Position numbers and translations under genes: made by a program. 14,274 bases of DNA from a bacterium (lineage in GTDB: Bacteria; Patescibacteriota; Microgenomatia; UBA8517), in contig JAKAKU010000096.1 in NCBI GenBank assembly GCA_021824385.1, forward strand, positions 1-14,274. Reading direction: 5' to 3'. The notes under the pieces are model-generated. The model was given only the letters and a program-made list of their open reading frames with translations. It was not told the origin of the DNA and made no database searches. Shown one piece after another: positions 1 through 7,984 of the stretch. Numbering within the stretch: the stretch's first letter is position 1; each line of letters starts with the position of its first letter.

Positions 1-1121
1 GAATATATCAATGCATTTACCGTAATAATTGAAATGATGAGTGTTGTTGCTTTTCGCGTCTTTGTACTTTTATATAGAAACACAAGGCCAGGTATTCCGA
101 GTAGTACGATAGGAGAGTAATATATCCACGATCTCTCGTCACTTATATACAGAGTATAAATACCCTCAAGTTGAGCTCTTGAACTAAATGGTAGTTCGAA
201 TCTACTTTTAAGTGTTGGTTCTTGTACCAATTCAGTCGGACCGTTGACCGCTCGATCGGGTGAAAGGTCTGAAAAGGCGTCTGTTCTTCCAATATTCTGG
301 GCAAGAGAACCAAAGTTTCCGGTCGTTAACTTGTTATAGTAAGCAAAACCAAGTAAGAACGGTAGTACACCAACAGCGAGCCAAAGAAAAGTAAGGTTCA
401 TTCGATTGAAACGTTGTTTATCATCAGCTGTTGTTTGTTTAAAATGTTTGATGAAAACAAAAAGTAAAACAGGCAAAAGCATAAGTGGATTAGGAATGTC
501 GACCAAGGTGGCTATTCCAAAATACATACCAAAAAAGATATTTTTACTCCATGTTCTTTCTTCAAGAGCGTTTAGAAGTGCAAGTAAAATGAATGTGGTA
601 CTCATTTGATGTTGAGTAAAACTTTGGGCATAAGTAAGAGCATTTGTTGCAAATATAAATATGAAGCCAGCCAAAAGTCCAGAAGTGTAACTGGCTCCAA
701 GTTTTTGTGACAATTTGGCGACTAAGAAGATATTTATAACGGAAAACAATGCCACTGATATATATGTGAATATTTGTGGGTAACCCGCTTTTAGCCCTAA
801 CATATAAAACGGAACTCCAATAAACGAAACCCCAGGTGTAAAAATAGAAACAAATTTGCCTTTGTACTGAACGACATCTGGGGCCGAAAACTTAGCCAAA
901 TCTCTCGACAAAGTAAGTGAGTGATCTTTAACAATTGATTCAGTAAGCGCATAGCGTGCAGTACTGTTGCTTGCCTCAAATGGCCCACCCAATGCAGTGC
1001 TATTTTCAGCTTGGTATAATACAGTATTTCCACTAATACCACCCTTCGCCGTTATACCGAGGAACAGCACTGAACATATAAATACAATAAGAGTAAGTAG
1101 TAAGTACGTTATTTTTTTCAT
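1..1121 (-). CDS. GT-C-like polytopic membrane glycosyltransferase, 3' end beyond window
   Basis: The minus-strand frame from the ATG at 1121 stays open to base 1, giving 373 codons; the C-terminus lies outside the window. The protein starts with a hydrophobic helix (about residues 4-22). An extracytoplasmic loop follows with an RYALTES-type stretch (56-62) and a GKF...FTPGVSFIGVPFY block (88-106). Several more membrane helices come after it, around 118-136, 148-160, 175-185, 195-225, 244-260 and 334-350. This layout resembles GT39/PMT-like GT-C enzymes, which take sugar from a polyprenyl phosphate on the outer face of the membrane. The canonical Asp-Glu of the first loop is not obvious, so the family call is moderate and the substrate unknown. 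It is the last visible gene of the glycan operon, 5 bases after the preceding GT2 gene. An AGGA motif 8 bases upstream supports the start. Confidence 0.82.
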   Translation of the reverse strand, partial: MKKITYLLLTLIVFICSVLFLGITAKGGISGNTVLYQAENSTALGGPFEASNSTARYALTESIVKDHSLTLSRDLAKFSAPDVVQYKGKFVSIFTPGVSFIGVPFYMLGLKAGYPQIFTYISVALFSVINIFLVAKLSQKLGASYTSGLLAGFIFIFATNALTYAQSFTQHQMSTTFILLALLNALEERTWSKNIFFGMYFGIATLVDIPNPLMLLPVLLFVFIKHFKQTTADDKQRFNRMNLTFLWLAVGVLPFLLGFAYYNKLTTGNFGSLAQNIGRTDAFSDLSPDRAVNGPTELVQEPTLKSRFELPFSSRAQLEGIYTLYISDERSWIYYSPIVLLGIPGLVFLYKSTKTRKATTLIISIITVNALIY

Positions 1122-1126
1122 ATATA

Positions 1127-2053
1127 TTATCCTAACCTTTTTTTAGTAGAACTCACAACATCCCAAGTAGCAGAAAAATGATTCGAATAAGAACGCGCGC
1201 GCATTTTTGTCCACGAGCCAGCAAAAAAAATAAATATGGATCCCAAAGGGTTTCTGATAGTTTCAATTAATCTTGATTGAATATGCTCTAGCATAGGCAT
1301 TTCGTACTCTTTCTGAATTGAATCGCCAAATAACTTAAACATTACATATTTATTTGAATTGTTGCGGGTAGTCCAATTAACATAATCATGGAAATTATCA
1401 GGAAACTCAAAATAGGCGATTGCTGTTCTAGCGTGTTTGTATGTAAACCCATATTTTTTACAAGATAAAAACAAGAATGAGTCGACATTCCCTAAATTAG
1501 ACATGTTTTGTGGGAACTTTAGCTTTGATATTAGGTTTTCAGATAATGCAATAATTTTTCCGTCACATGTCAAACCATTGTTTCCATTATCGAAGGAATA
1601 TCGAGTTCGCTCAAAAGAACGAAAAGTTGATGTTATAGCATTTTGAATAAAGTTCTTCGGTTTTAACGGCTGCGGATTGCCACTCACGAGCCCGATACTT
1701 CTTTCATTTATAAACGGCTGAACTAAATTAGAAATAAAATCCTTACTGGTGACCAGAATGTCATCGTTTAACAACACAAATACATCGTCTCTAAATTTAT
1801 TGAGCATAAATTTAAAACCATACGCCATACCTTTTCTCTGTTTTCTGTTAAAAACGCGTATTCTTTTATGTTTTTTTGCCAGAGCTAAAACCACCCCTGG
1901 TGTATCGTCACCCGGAGCGTCTATATAGCAGACAATGCTTTTTATACTGAAATTGGTTTCTTTTTGTTTTGATAAGGCAAGCAATAATCTGCCGATATTA
2001 TCTGCTGACTTATATACAGGTATGCCAATAGTAACTTTTATATTTTTATTCAT
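1127..2053 (-). CDS. GT2 glycosyltransferase paralogue A, diverged active site
   Basis: This 308-residue GT-A fold protein is homologous in layout to the three other small GT2s of the operon. It opens with VTIGIPVYKSADNI (residues 7-20), the family's nucleotide-binding strand. The usual DG-S-x-D segment is replaced by DAPGDD (45-50). The metal-binding DxD position reads NDD (96-98). The catalytic-acid region reads NVD (189-191). The position where the paralogues have Q-x-x-R-F/Y reads WTTRN (227-231). A hydrophobic stretch near 266-280 may anchor it to the membrane, and the C-terminus carries the W-D-x-x-S-S-T-K tail shared with paralogue B. Its ATG overlaps the end of the upstream GT2 gene by 8 bases. 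The altered residues suggest a different specificity or reduced activity. GT2 membership is clear; donor and acceptor cannot be read from the sequence. Confidence 0.88.
   Translation of the reverse strand: MNKNIKVTIGIPVYKSADNIGRLLLALSKQKETNFSIKSIVCYIDAPGDDTPGVVLALAKKHKRIRVFNRKQRKGMAYGFKFMLNKFRDDVFVLLNDDILVTSKDFISNLVQPFINERSIGLVSGNPQPLKPKNFIQNAITSTFRSFERTRYSFDNGNNGLTCDGKIIALSENLISKLKFPQNMSNLGNVDSFLFLSCKKYGFTYKHARTAIAYFEFPDNFHDYVNWTTRNNSNKYVMFKLFGDSIQKEYEMPMLEHIQSRLIETIRNPLGSIFIFFAGSWTKMRARSYSNHFSATWDVVSSTKKRLG
1130..1133 (-). promoter_or_regulatory. Ribosome binding site (AGGA) for the membrane protein starting at 1121
   Basis: AGGA on the minus strand lies 8 bases before the ATG at 1121, inside the last codons of the upstream GT2 gene. 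It is one of only two convincing Shine-Dalgarno sites in the operon. Confidence 0.5.
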
Positions 2054-2960
2054 ATTTAATAATTGCTTTTTTAGTAGACGACGAAATATCCCACACCCCT
2101 GATATTTTTTCTTTTTTTACCTTTGCCCTCAGCGCAATTACAAAATTAAGTAATATAAACATACTTACGCCAATGGGGTTAATCATAAATTCAGATATCG
2201 TAGACTTGACTAAAATTTTCTTAGGTATTTTGTATTCGGATACAGTCCATTCGCCAAAGATATTCTTCATCGATTCTTGGGATCTTAAAAATCGTGTGCT
2301 TTGTTTGATGTGGCCTCTTATTCGAGAAGGTAAACGGTAATATATTACAGACTTAGGAACATATGCAGAAGCTAACTTATGTTTCTTAGCCATAAAATAT
2401 AAGTACGCATCTGTCCCTGGTGTTGAAGGGAGATTTATATATTTAAACAAAACTTTTTTTACACCCATCATTGAGCCTCGATATGAATACACATTGTTTC
2501 CGCCTTTCCAAGTAGTGGAGGCTCTTCGATTGATGTTTACACCTGAACTTAATATCTTGTACACAAGAGTAGTTTCGGGTACGGGCTTTGCATTTGCACT
2601 CACGACAGTTCGGTTTTCCTGACTAGTCAGAGTCTTTATCATATAAAACAGCGACTTGTTTGATAGAACACAATCAGCATCGATTAGTACAAGGATATCT
2701 GATTTAGCAAATCTAAATAATTCATTCATTCGCTCAGATTTGCCTTTCCGATCCTTGCGAGATATCACGGTAAGTAGTTTGCTTTTTAAAGAACGAGCAA
2801 GTTTAACTGTTTGGTCAGAACTTCCGTCCGAAATCACAATAATTTCCGCTAAACTAAAATTACTCATGTCTTGGCTTAGTATTGAACGTAGTACGTTTAC
2901 TATGTTTTGCTCCTCGTTATAAGCAGGTATTCCGATTGTTACGGTTGGTTTAGTATTCAT
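2046..2960 (-). CDS. GT2 glycosyltransferase paralogue B
   Basis: This 304-residue GT-A enzyme carries a full set of GT2 landmarks: VTIGIPAYNEEQNI (7-20), SDGSSD (44-49), a DAD metal site (94-96), TD as candidate catalytic base (183-184) and QSTRF (220-224), which resembles the QxxRW motif of processive GT2s. It has no N-terminal signal. A hydrophobic segment (about 260-277) followed by basic residues suggests a peripheral or single-span anchor with the catalytic part in the cytoplasm. The C-terminus ends in WDISSSTKK. It is most like paralogue C. Its ATG overlaps the TGA of the deacetylase gene as ATGA, implying coupled translation. It probably transfers a nucleotide-activated sugar to a lipid-linked or polymer acceptor; the sugar is unknown. 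Confidence 0.92.
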   Translation of the reverse strand: MNTKPTVTIGIPAYNEEQNIVNVLRSILSQDMSNFSLAEIIVISDGSSDQTVKLARSLKSKLLTVISRKDRKGKSERMNELFRFAKSDILVLIDADCVLSNKSLFYMIKTLTSQENRTVVSANAKPVPETTLVYKILSSGVNINRRASTTWKGGNNVYSYRGSMMGVKKVLFKYINLPSTPGTDAYLYFMAKKHKLASAYVPKSVIYYRLPSRIRGHIKQSTRFLRSQESMKNIFGEWTVSEYKIPKKILVKSTISEFMINPIGVSMFILLNFVIALRAKVKKEKISGVWDISSSTKKAIIKYE

Positions 2961-3754
2961 ATTTGATTTGTATCTTTCAAAAATCCTCTTATTTTACAAA
3001 CACTTGGCGAAAACATTAATTTAAATTCTCTAAAGTTGTGCGTTCCATCTACTCCGATTCGGGGAACGGCAAATATGTTTGTTTTTGAATTTATTTCACC
3101 ATCTTGCACAGAAAGGGCCATTTTGTAACCTGCATTTTTTACTTGCTTTATTATGTTTGTGTTAAATCCTCCCTTGGGATATGCAAAATATCTAATTTTG
3201 ATTCCAAGCTTTTTTTCAAGCGTTTTTTTGGATTTATTAATTTCTAACTCAGTGTTATTGTCCGATGTCAGATGTGGGTGAGTCATGGTATGGCTTCCAA
3301 TAGTCCAGCCCGATTTGTGTAACTTTTTTATGTTTGCAAAACTCATGAGTGGCAGCTGATTTTCCATTTCAGCTCTATTAGCGTTTTTAGGATCAGACAA
3401 AACAAAAGCCGTAGGCTTAATATGCAATTTTTTGAACATATCTATGCTTTCCATTACACTCGTGTACCCATCGTCAAACGTTACAGAAAAACTCGGCTTT
3501 GTAATGACTTTTTTTCCTTTTATATGGTTTTCTATGTCGGTAAGCGTTACATATTCATAGCTCATTAAAAGATATTTCATTTGTTTTTCCATTTCACTTA
3601 ATTTCACACTAAACCTCCACCCATCTGAGCCGATTGAGTGGTAACATAAAATAAACAAATTGTTATTTCGATTTAAAAGTCGGTCAGCATATCCCAAGGT
3701 AACAAATATGCATCGTCTGACTATTGACACTAATTTTAGGTTAAGTTTTTGCAT
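2957..3754 (-). CDS. Polysaccharide deacetylase (NodB homology domain)
   Basis: This is a 265-residue carbohydrate esterase family 4-type protein that removes acetyl groups, typically N-acetyl, from a glycan. Visible motifs, counted from the ATG at 3754, are LCYHSIG (36-42), TFDDG (92-96) with the catalytic and metal-binding aspartates, SHTMTHP (154-160) with the two metal-binding histidines, AYPKGG (191-196), and VPRIGV (230-235). The open frame extends to a TTG at 3790, but that would overlap the upstream gene by 34 bases. The ATG at 3754 follows that gene's stop by only 2 bases, as fits the operon, so it is chosen. Residues 7-20 are only weakly hydrophobic, so a signal anchor is possible but not certain. 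The gene implies that the product contains N-acetylated sugar such as HexNAc, an inference from the family. Confidence 0.92.
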   Translation of the reverse strand: MQKLNLKLVSIVRRCIFVTLGYADRLLNRNNNLFILCYHSIGSDGWRFSVKLSEMEKQMKYLLMSYEYVTLTDIENHIKGKKVITKPSFSVTFDDGYTSVMESIDMFKKLHIKPTAFVLSDPKNANRAEMENQLPLMSFANIKKLHKSGWTIGSHTMTHPHLTSDNNTELEINKSKKTLEKKLGIKIRYFAYPKGGFNTNIIKQVKNAGYKMALSVQDGEINSKTNIFAVPRIGVDGTHNFREFKLMFSPSVCKIRGFLKDTNQI

Positions 3755-3756
3755 GT

Positions 3757-4659
3757 TTAATTTAGTTGTTTTGACGACGTTACATTCCAATTTTCTTTTG
3801 CTTTTACTTTAAAAAAGGCTCCTATATGTACCGATGTAAGTACAAACAAATAAGCAGTAACGAGAATTAAATTAGATAATATATACGGAAGTGCCTTTAA
3901 AGCCCCTCTCAAATAAACTTCATTTGGAATGCTTAGTTCACTTTCGACAAAGTCTCTACCAAAGAATTTTCCATTATTTTCTCGTGTTTCCAAATATCGA
4001 CTACTCTGTTTGTAATGGTCGGAAGGGTTTGATGGAAGCCGATAAGCCACGCTTGTATCTGCAACATACGCAAACTTTTTACCCGATTTGATACAAGCCA
4101 AGTATGAAAACATATCATCACCCGTAAACTTCTCAAAAGTTAATGTGTTATAAAAACTTCTAGAAAAAGCTCTTGCCGGACCATGACAGTTATATACATT
4201 ATTTCCTTTTTTGAATTCTTGAAACAAAATAGATTTTAGGTGCATACTCACAAACAAAATCTGCTCAAAAAATTTACGAGGAGTCATTTCCTGCAAAGCA
4301 GCGGAAGTCATGCTCGCGCGACCCTTGGCAATTGGTTGAATAAGTTTTTTCAAAAAGAATTTATCGCTAATAGAAATATCTGCATCAAGTAGTATCAGAT
4401 AATCAGTATCAGTTCTTTTGATAATTTCATTGAGCCGAGCAGATTTTCCGAGCCGCTTTTTGCTATCTACGACTCTTATTCTCGAATCAACTACACTTCT
4501 TGCAATACGGACTGTTTCATCACTACTACCATCTGAAATCACGATGATTTTTGACAAGGTATACCCATTGAAGCTTTGAATTAAAATCTCCTTTAACAAA
4601 AAGTCGATATTTTTCGCCTCGTTGTAGGCTGCAATTCCAATTGTTAATGTATTTTTCAT
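3757..4659 (-). CDS. GT2 glycosyltransferase paralogue C
   Basis: This 300-residue GT-A enzyme is closely related to paralogue B. Landmarks are TIGIAAYNEAKNI (6-18, with Ala where the paralogues have Pro), SDGSSD (42-47), a DAD metal site (92-94), TGDD (179-182) as the likely catalytic-base region, and QSSRY (218-222). A strongly hydrophobic stretch (about 258-282) should be a membrane helix. The tail reads NWNVTSSK, a variant of the conserved W...SSTK ending of A and B. Its ATG overlaps the TGA of the upstream GT-C gene (ATGA), and its own stop lies 2 bases before the deacetylase start. It probably adds one sugar during assembly of the exported glycan; the sugar identity is not determinable. 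Confidence 0.92.
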   Translation of the reverse strand: MKNTLTIGIAAYNEAKNIDFLLKEILIQSFNGYTLSKIIVISDGSSDETVRIARSVVDSRIRVVDSKKRLGKSARLNEIIKRTDTDYLILLDADISISDKFFLKKLIQPIAKGRASMTSAALQEMTPRKFFEQILFVSMHLKSILFQEFKKGNNVYNCHGPARAFSRSFYNTLTFEKFTGDDMFSYLACIKSGKKFAYVADTSVAYRLPSNPSDHYKQSSRYLETRENNGKFFGRDFVESELSIPNEVYLRGALKALPYILSNLILVTAYLFVLTSVHIGAFFKVKAKENWNVTSSKQLN

Positions 4660-6104
4660 AGGTGTATAAATTTTTTTACCTTTACTTGGCTATAATCTGT
4701 TTCTTCAATTAACCGATAATTTTTCTCTAATGCTGATAAGACGTTATGGTATTGGGTAGAACGGCAAAATTTTGTTTCTGTTTCTCTGTTTATTACAAAC
4801 CAGATATAGTTGTTTTTAAGATTATTAAGTAAATTCACGTCTGGTTCTGGCAAAAATTCTCCTCCTCCTTGGTTGTAGCTTTTAGATGCTATCTCTATTG
4901 GCAACGGAGAGTTATTTGTTTGGTAATATTCATAGTCGAGTTTGCCGAAATATACATAAAAAACCACCACATCGTTTTTTGTGCCATGCTCTGTAATATA
5001 TTTAGTGGCATCCTTCCAATCTTCACCTTGGTTTTCTAGTACAAAAGGTACGTGTATTGGCCCGACAGAATAACTATTCACAGCATTTGAATACCAGAAT
5101 CCGAGTCTGATAATTGAAAAAACAATTAAGCAGGCGAGAATAAGATTATGCCAAACACGATTTTTAATCTGATCGACTGCGTTTGACACCAGTAATAAAA
5201 AGGCTGGTAAGACTACAACAAAATAACTCGATTGGTAAATAGGTTTTAAAAACGATAAGACCAACGAAATAAGAATTGGAACAAAAATCCACATATACAG
5301 CATCAAGTTTTTATTGTCTTTCATAAACACAATTCCTGAATATATAAACAGCAACATATATATAACAGATAGAGGAAGAAAATCTCCTGAGAGTAAATAG
5401 AAGGTACCGACAATATTTGAAAGTGTAGGATTCCCGATCCAGCTTGCTTGATTACTACGTAAGGAGGGTGCAAGTAACAACGGAATTAGAAAAAACAAGA
5501 TAGCTGCAAATGAAAAAAAATATGTCTTAATGCTTTTCTTTACTATTGTAAAAGCACTAAGCGAAGAAAGAACAAATAACGCATATATATGCGCATATCC
5601 TGATAAAACGGAAGAAATAATGAGTAATGCCTTATATTTATTATTCTCTCTATATCTTAAAAATGAGTACACAGAAAGACATATCAAAAAAAGCGCCAAT
5701 GTATAACTTCTTGCCTCTTGTGCATAAAGGACGAAAAATGTATGAAGAGAAAGAAGTAAACTCGATATAAACGCAATTTTACTGTTAAACATATATTTGC
5801 CGAGCTTATAGAACACAAAAACAGTCAATACTGCAAAAATTACAGAAAAGAGGCGAATGAAGTAATCTGACTGACCAAGTAGTATCCAAAAATGGAGCAA
5901 AACATAATACAAAGACATATTCGCTTCAGTATTCCAAATAGAATAAATAAGGAAATTCCAGTAATGAGAAACATAGTAGCTAAACGTTTCATCCACCCAA
6001 AAACTTTTTGCCTCAAGACTATAAAGACTTGTAATTGCTGCAAGTGCAACTGGTATCACCGGTGTGCTAATGATGTTAGTTAGTATATTATTTATTTTTT
6101 TCAT
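4656..6104 (-). CDS. GT-C family membrane glycosyltransferase (PMT/ArnT/RgtB-like)
   Basis: This polytopic membrane protein has 482 residues from the ATG at 6104. After the first helix the external loop holds FWVDETFSYY (35-44), whose Asp-Glu pair is the signature catalytic motif of GT-C enzymes. A later loop has YAQEARSYTL (127-136), common in the same superfamily. About ten further hydrophobic segments follow, then a soluble C-terminal domain of roughly 130 residues, probably external. Family members transfer a sugar from a polyprenyl-phosphate donor to an acceptor on the outer face. The frame reaches a TTG at 6128, but the ATG at 6104 forms an ATGA overlap with the upstream GT2 stop, as at other joints here, so it is preferred. 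The first module of the 1556-residue protein could supply its lipid-linked donor (inference). Confidence 0.9.
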   Translation of the reverse strand: MKKINNILTNIISTPVIPVALAAITSLYSLEAKSFWVDETFSYYVSHYWNFLIYSIWNTEANMSLYYVLLHFWILLGQSDYFIRLFSVIFAVLTVFVFYKLGKYMFNSKIAFISSLLLSLHTFFVLYAQEARSYTLALFLICLSVYSFLRYRENNKYKALLIISSVLSGYAHIYALFVLSSLSAFTIVKKSIKTYFFSFAAILFFLIPLLLAPSLRSNQASWIGNPTLSNIVGTFYLLSGDFLPLSVIYMLLFIYSGIVFMKDNKNLMLYMWIFVPILISLVLSFLKPIYQSSYFVVVLPAFLLLVSNAVDQIKNRVWHNLILACLIVFSIIRLGFWYSNAVNSYSVGPIHVPFVLENQGEDWKDATKYITEHGTKNDVVVFYVYFGKLDYEYYQTNNSPLPIEIASKSYNQGGGEFLPEPDVNLLNNLKNNYIWFVINRETETKFCRSTQYHNVLSALEKNYRLIEETDYSQVKVKKFIHL

Positions 6105-7009
6105 TTGGTTGTTTGTAACGTTTGCCAAAAGCCGCCTTGGTAGCTGTCTTGATAAAATGGTGAAGCTATCCGTTGAAGTATTTGAAAAATAATGGCAATA
6201 AACACATAGTATGGCTCTTTTATAAAAACGGTAATTACACCTTTAAATTTGTTAAATAATGGAATTTTAAATTCTTCGTAAACGTACTCACCAAAGTAGT
6301 CTGCAATATTATTCTTAGTTGAGAGAAAGCGGGTTGTTTGTCTAAAAAATTCATTGATCGTTGACGGCACTGAGTAGTTTACAACTGCTTGTTCAGCAAA
6401 TTTAAATTTATATCCAAGTTCTTTTGACTTTAAATATACATAATCTTCATCGCCTACCACTATTTGTTTTGGTATTTGAATACGCTTTGCTAAAGACTTA
6501 CTTAATGCGGAGGCACAGCCCTTGTGATTGTTGATAGTAACACCGTTGTTAACGTCTTTGTGCGAGTAGTACCAAATATCTATCCATGTTGAAGCCATCT
6601 TTTGAACAAAATTATGAGGAGTTCCCGGCCTATCATTACCACCAACTAAACCAACTTTTTTATCAGAAAAAGCATTTACAAATTCGAATATCGTATACCT
6701 CGAACCAAGAACGGTATCGCCGTCTACAATAATTAATATGTCACTTTTATTTTTTTTGTAGAGCTGATTTAACCTTCCAATTTTCCCCAATCTCTGTCCG
6801 TCGTCTATTACTTTAACAAAAGTAAATTTTTTGGATAGCTTTTTTGCAACCCCCGAGGTATTGTCTGTACAACCATCACACATAACTATGGCCTTATTAA
6901 TCTTAAAGTTATTACCCTTTTGAGCTGCTATTGAGTTAATTAACCTTGTGATATTTAAAGCTTCGTTGTGTGCAGGGATACCAATTGTAACTGTTTTTGT
7001 TTTTTTCAT
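6101..7009 (-). CDS. GT2 glycosyltransferase paralogue D
   Basis: This 302-residue GT-A enzyme is the most distant of the catalytically intact small GT2s. Landmarks are VTIGIPAHNEALNI (7-20), CDGCTD (44-49), a DGD metal site (96-98), GDED (186-189) at the catalytic-base position and QTTRF (224-228). A hydrophobic stretch (about 257-277) near the C-terminus suggests membrane attachment. The end reads FWQTLQTTK, a degenerate version of the W...S/T-T-K tail of the paralogues. It starts 3 bases after the kinase-like gene and overlaps the GT-C gene as ATGA. It probably transfers one sugar at the cytoplasmic face during lipid-linked glycan assembly; donor and acceptor are unknown. Confidence 0.92.
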   Translation of the reverse strand: MKKTKTVTIGIPAHNEALNITRLINSIAAQKGNNFKINKAIVMCDGCTDNTSGVAKKLSKKFTFVKVIDDGQRLGKIGRLNQLYKKNKSDILIIVDGDTVLGSRYTIFEFVNAFSDKKVGLVGGNDRPGTPHNFVQKMASTWIDIWYYSHKDVNNGVTINNHKGCASALSKSLAKRIQIPKQIVVGDEDYVYLKSKELGYKFKFAEQAVVNYSVPSTINEFFRQTTRFLSTKNNIADYFGEYVYEEFKIPLFNKFKGVITVFIKEPYYVFIAIIFQILQRIASPFYQDSYQGGFWQTLQTTK

Positions 7010-7012
7010 AAT

Positions 7013-7984
7013 TTATAAATTAATTCCATACTCTAAAAATTCTTTGTCAAAGTTTGTGACTTCTTTAGAAAAATTGTGAGTTGTTAGGGCGTGTGTAGCA
7101 CAGTAAATAATCATTGGTTTCAACAGGTACATCTCGTTTCTGTGTTCGTGTTTAGTCATTTTGAGAAATTCCCTTCTGAATGGCTTGTCGTTCCATATAT
7201 TTAGAAGAGTGGTAACCTGTTCATAAAGTGGATATGTAAAAGCACACAGTTCCATATCTATTAGATAGATATTTTTGTTAGCCGTTAGGATATTGTCAAA
7301 ATGTAAATCTCTGTGCGAGAAAACGAGTTTAGCCGCCTTTTTCCCATTCGACACAGACACAAATAGTTGGAAGGCACTCTTCAAAAAGAGAAAGAACAGG
7401 CTCGGGTTAACTACTATTGCTGTTAATAACAAGAAGGGATATAGAATAATATAATCAAAAAGGGATCTATTTGAAATATTAGATAGTTCAGTTGAGTTCA
7501 TTTCAGATCCCAGATAATTTATATAGGCAACAATCCTTTTATACATTTCGATTTTTTTGGAAGTAGATATATTTTGGGAACTCTTACCACTAACCCACTC
7601 GATAAGTAAAATATACCTATTTTTTGATTCAACTACCTTGATAAGCGAAGGAATATGTATGTTTTTGTATTCAGGAGGTGTATTTCCTTTCAATCTTTTA
7701 TTTACAGAGGTAAGTGACTTATAAATATTTGCTTCATTGACAAGTGAAAAATAACTGTAATTCTTATATGGAGCTTCCCATATTTTTGCAATAACCTTTT
7801 TCCCACTTTTATCCTTATATTGAGCAACAGCCATATCGCCTTCATTATTTATCTTAATCGTTTTTGCTAAAGTCCACGAACCAATTTTCTTTGGCACTCT
7901 AACACGAGAAGTTTTTAAGAAAGGAGCACGGATATGTTCGATTGCTTTAAACAGTAATAAAGATATAGTGTTATATTTTTTCAT
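7013..7984 (-). CDS. Kinase-like phosphotransferase (APH/choline-kinase type)
   Basis: This 323-residue protein has the protein-kinase-like fold of aminoglycoside and choline kinases. A probable ATP-binding lysine lies in VIAKIWE (K67), with a partner acid in VNEANIY (E84). The catalytic loop SHRDLHFDN (223-231) gives Asp226 and Asn231, and LIDME (241-245) takes the place of DFG. Unusually, residues about 178-210 form a long hydrophobic stretch just before the catalytic loop, which could dip into the membrane. Family members phosphorylate small molecules, sugars or lipids, and some LPS-core kinases belong to the same fold. Lying between glycosyltransferases, it could phosphorylate a sugar residue, a polyprenol or the growing glycan (inference). 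The start overlaps the upstream stop as ATGA and is preceded by GAGGG. The fold is well supported and the substrate is not. Confidence 0.8.
   Translation of the reverse strand: MKKYNTISLLLFKAIEHIRAPFLKTSRVRVPKKIGSWTLAKTIKINNEGDMAVAQYKDKSGKKVIAKIWEAPYKNYSYFSLVNEANIYKSLTSVNKRLKGNTPPEYKNIHIPSLIKVVESKNRYILLIEWVSGKSSQNISTSKKIEMYKRIVAYINYLGSEMNSTELSNISNRSLFDYIILYPFLLLTAIVVNPSLFFLFLKSAFQLFVSVSNGKKAAKLVFSHRDLHFDNILTANKNIYLIDMELCAFTYPLYEQVTTLLNIWNDKPFRREFLKMTKHEHRNEMYLLKPMIIYCATHALTTHNFSKEVTNFDKEFLEYGINL

Noticed and set aside
797..1042. 81-codon minus-strand open frame
   Set aside because: It overlaps, in another frame, the well-supported membrane protein that runs from 1121 to the left edge.
3755..3790. 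TTG start at 3790 for the deacetylase
   Set aside because: It would overlap the upstream GT2 gene by 34 bases, whereas the ATG at 3754 gives a 2-base gap that fits the operon spacing.
6105..6128. TTG start at 6128 for the GT-C protein
   Set aside because: The ATG at 6104 makes an ATGA overlap with the upstream stop, the same arrangement as at three other junctions.
7981..7984. Genetic code 25 (TGA read as glycine)
   Set aside because: TGA ends four genes exactly at ATGA overlaps with the next start, so TGA acts as a stop here.
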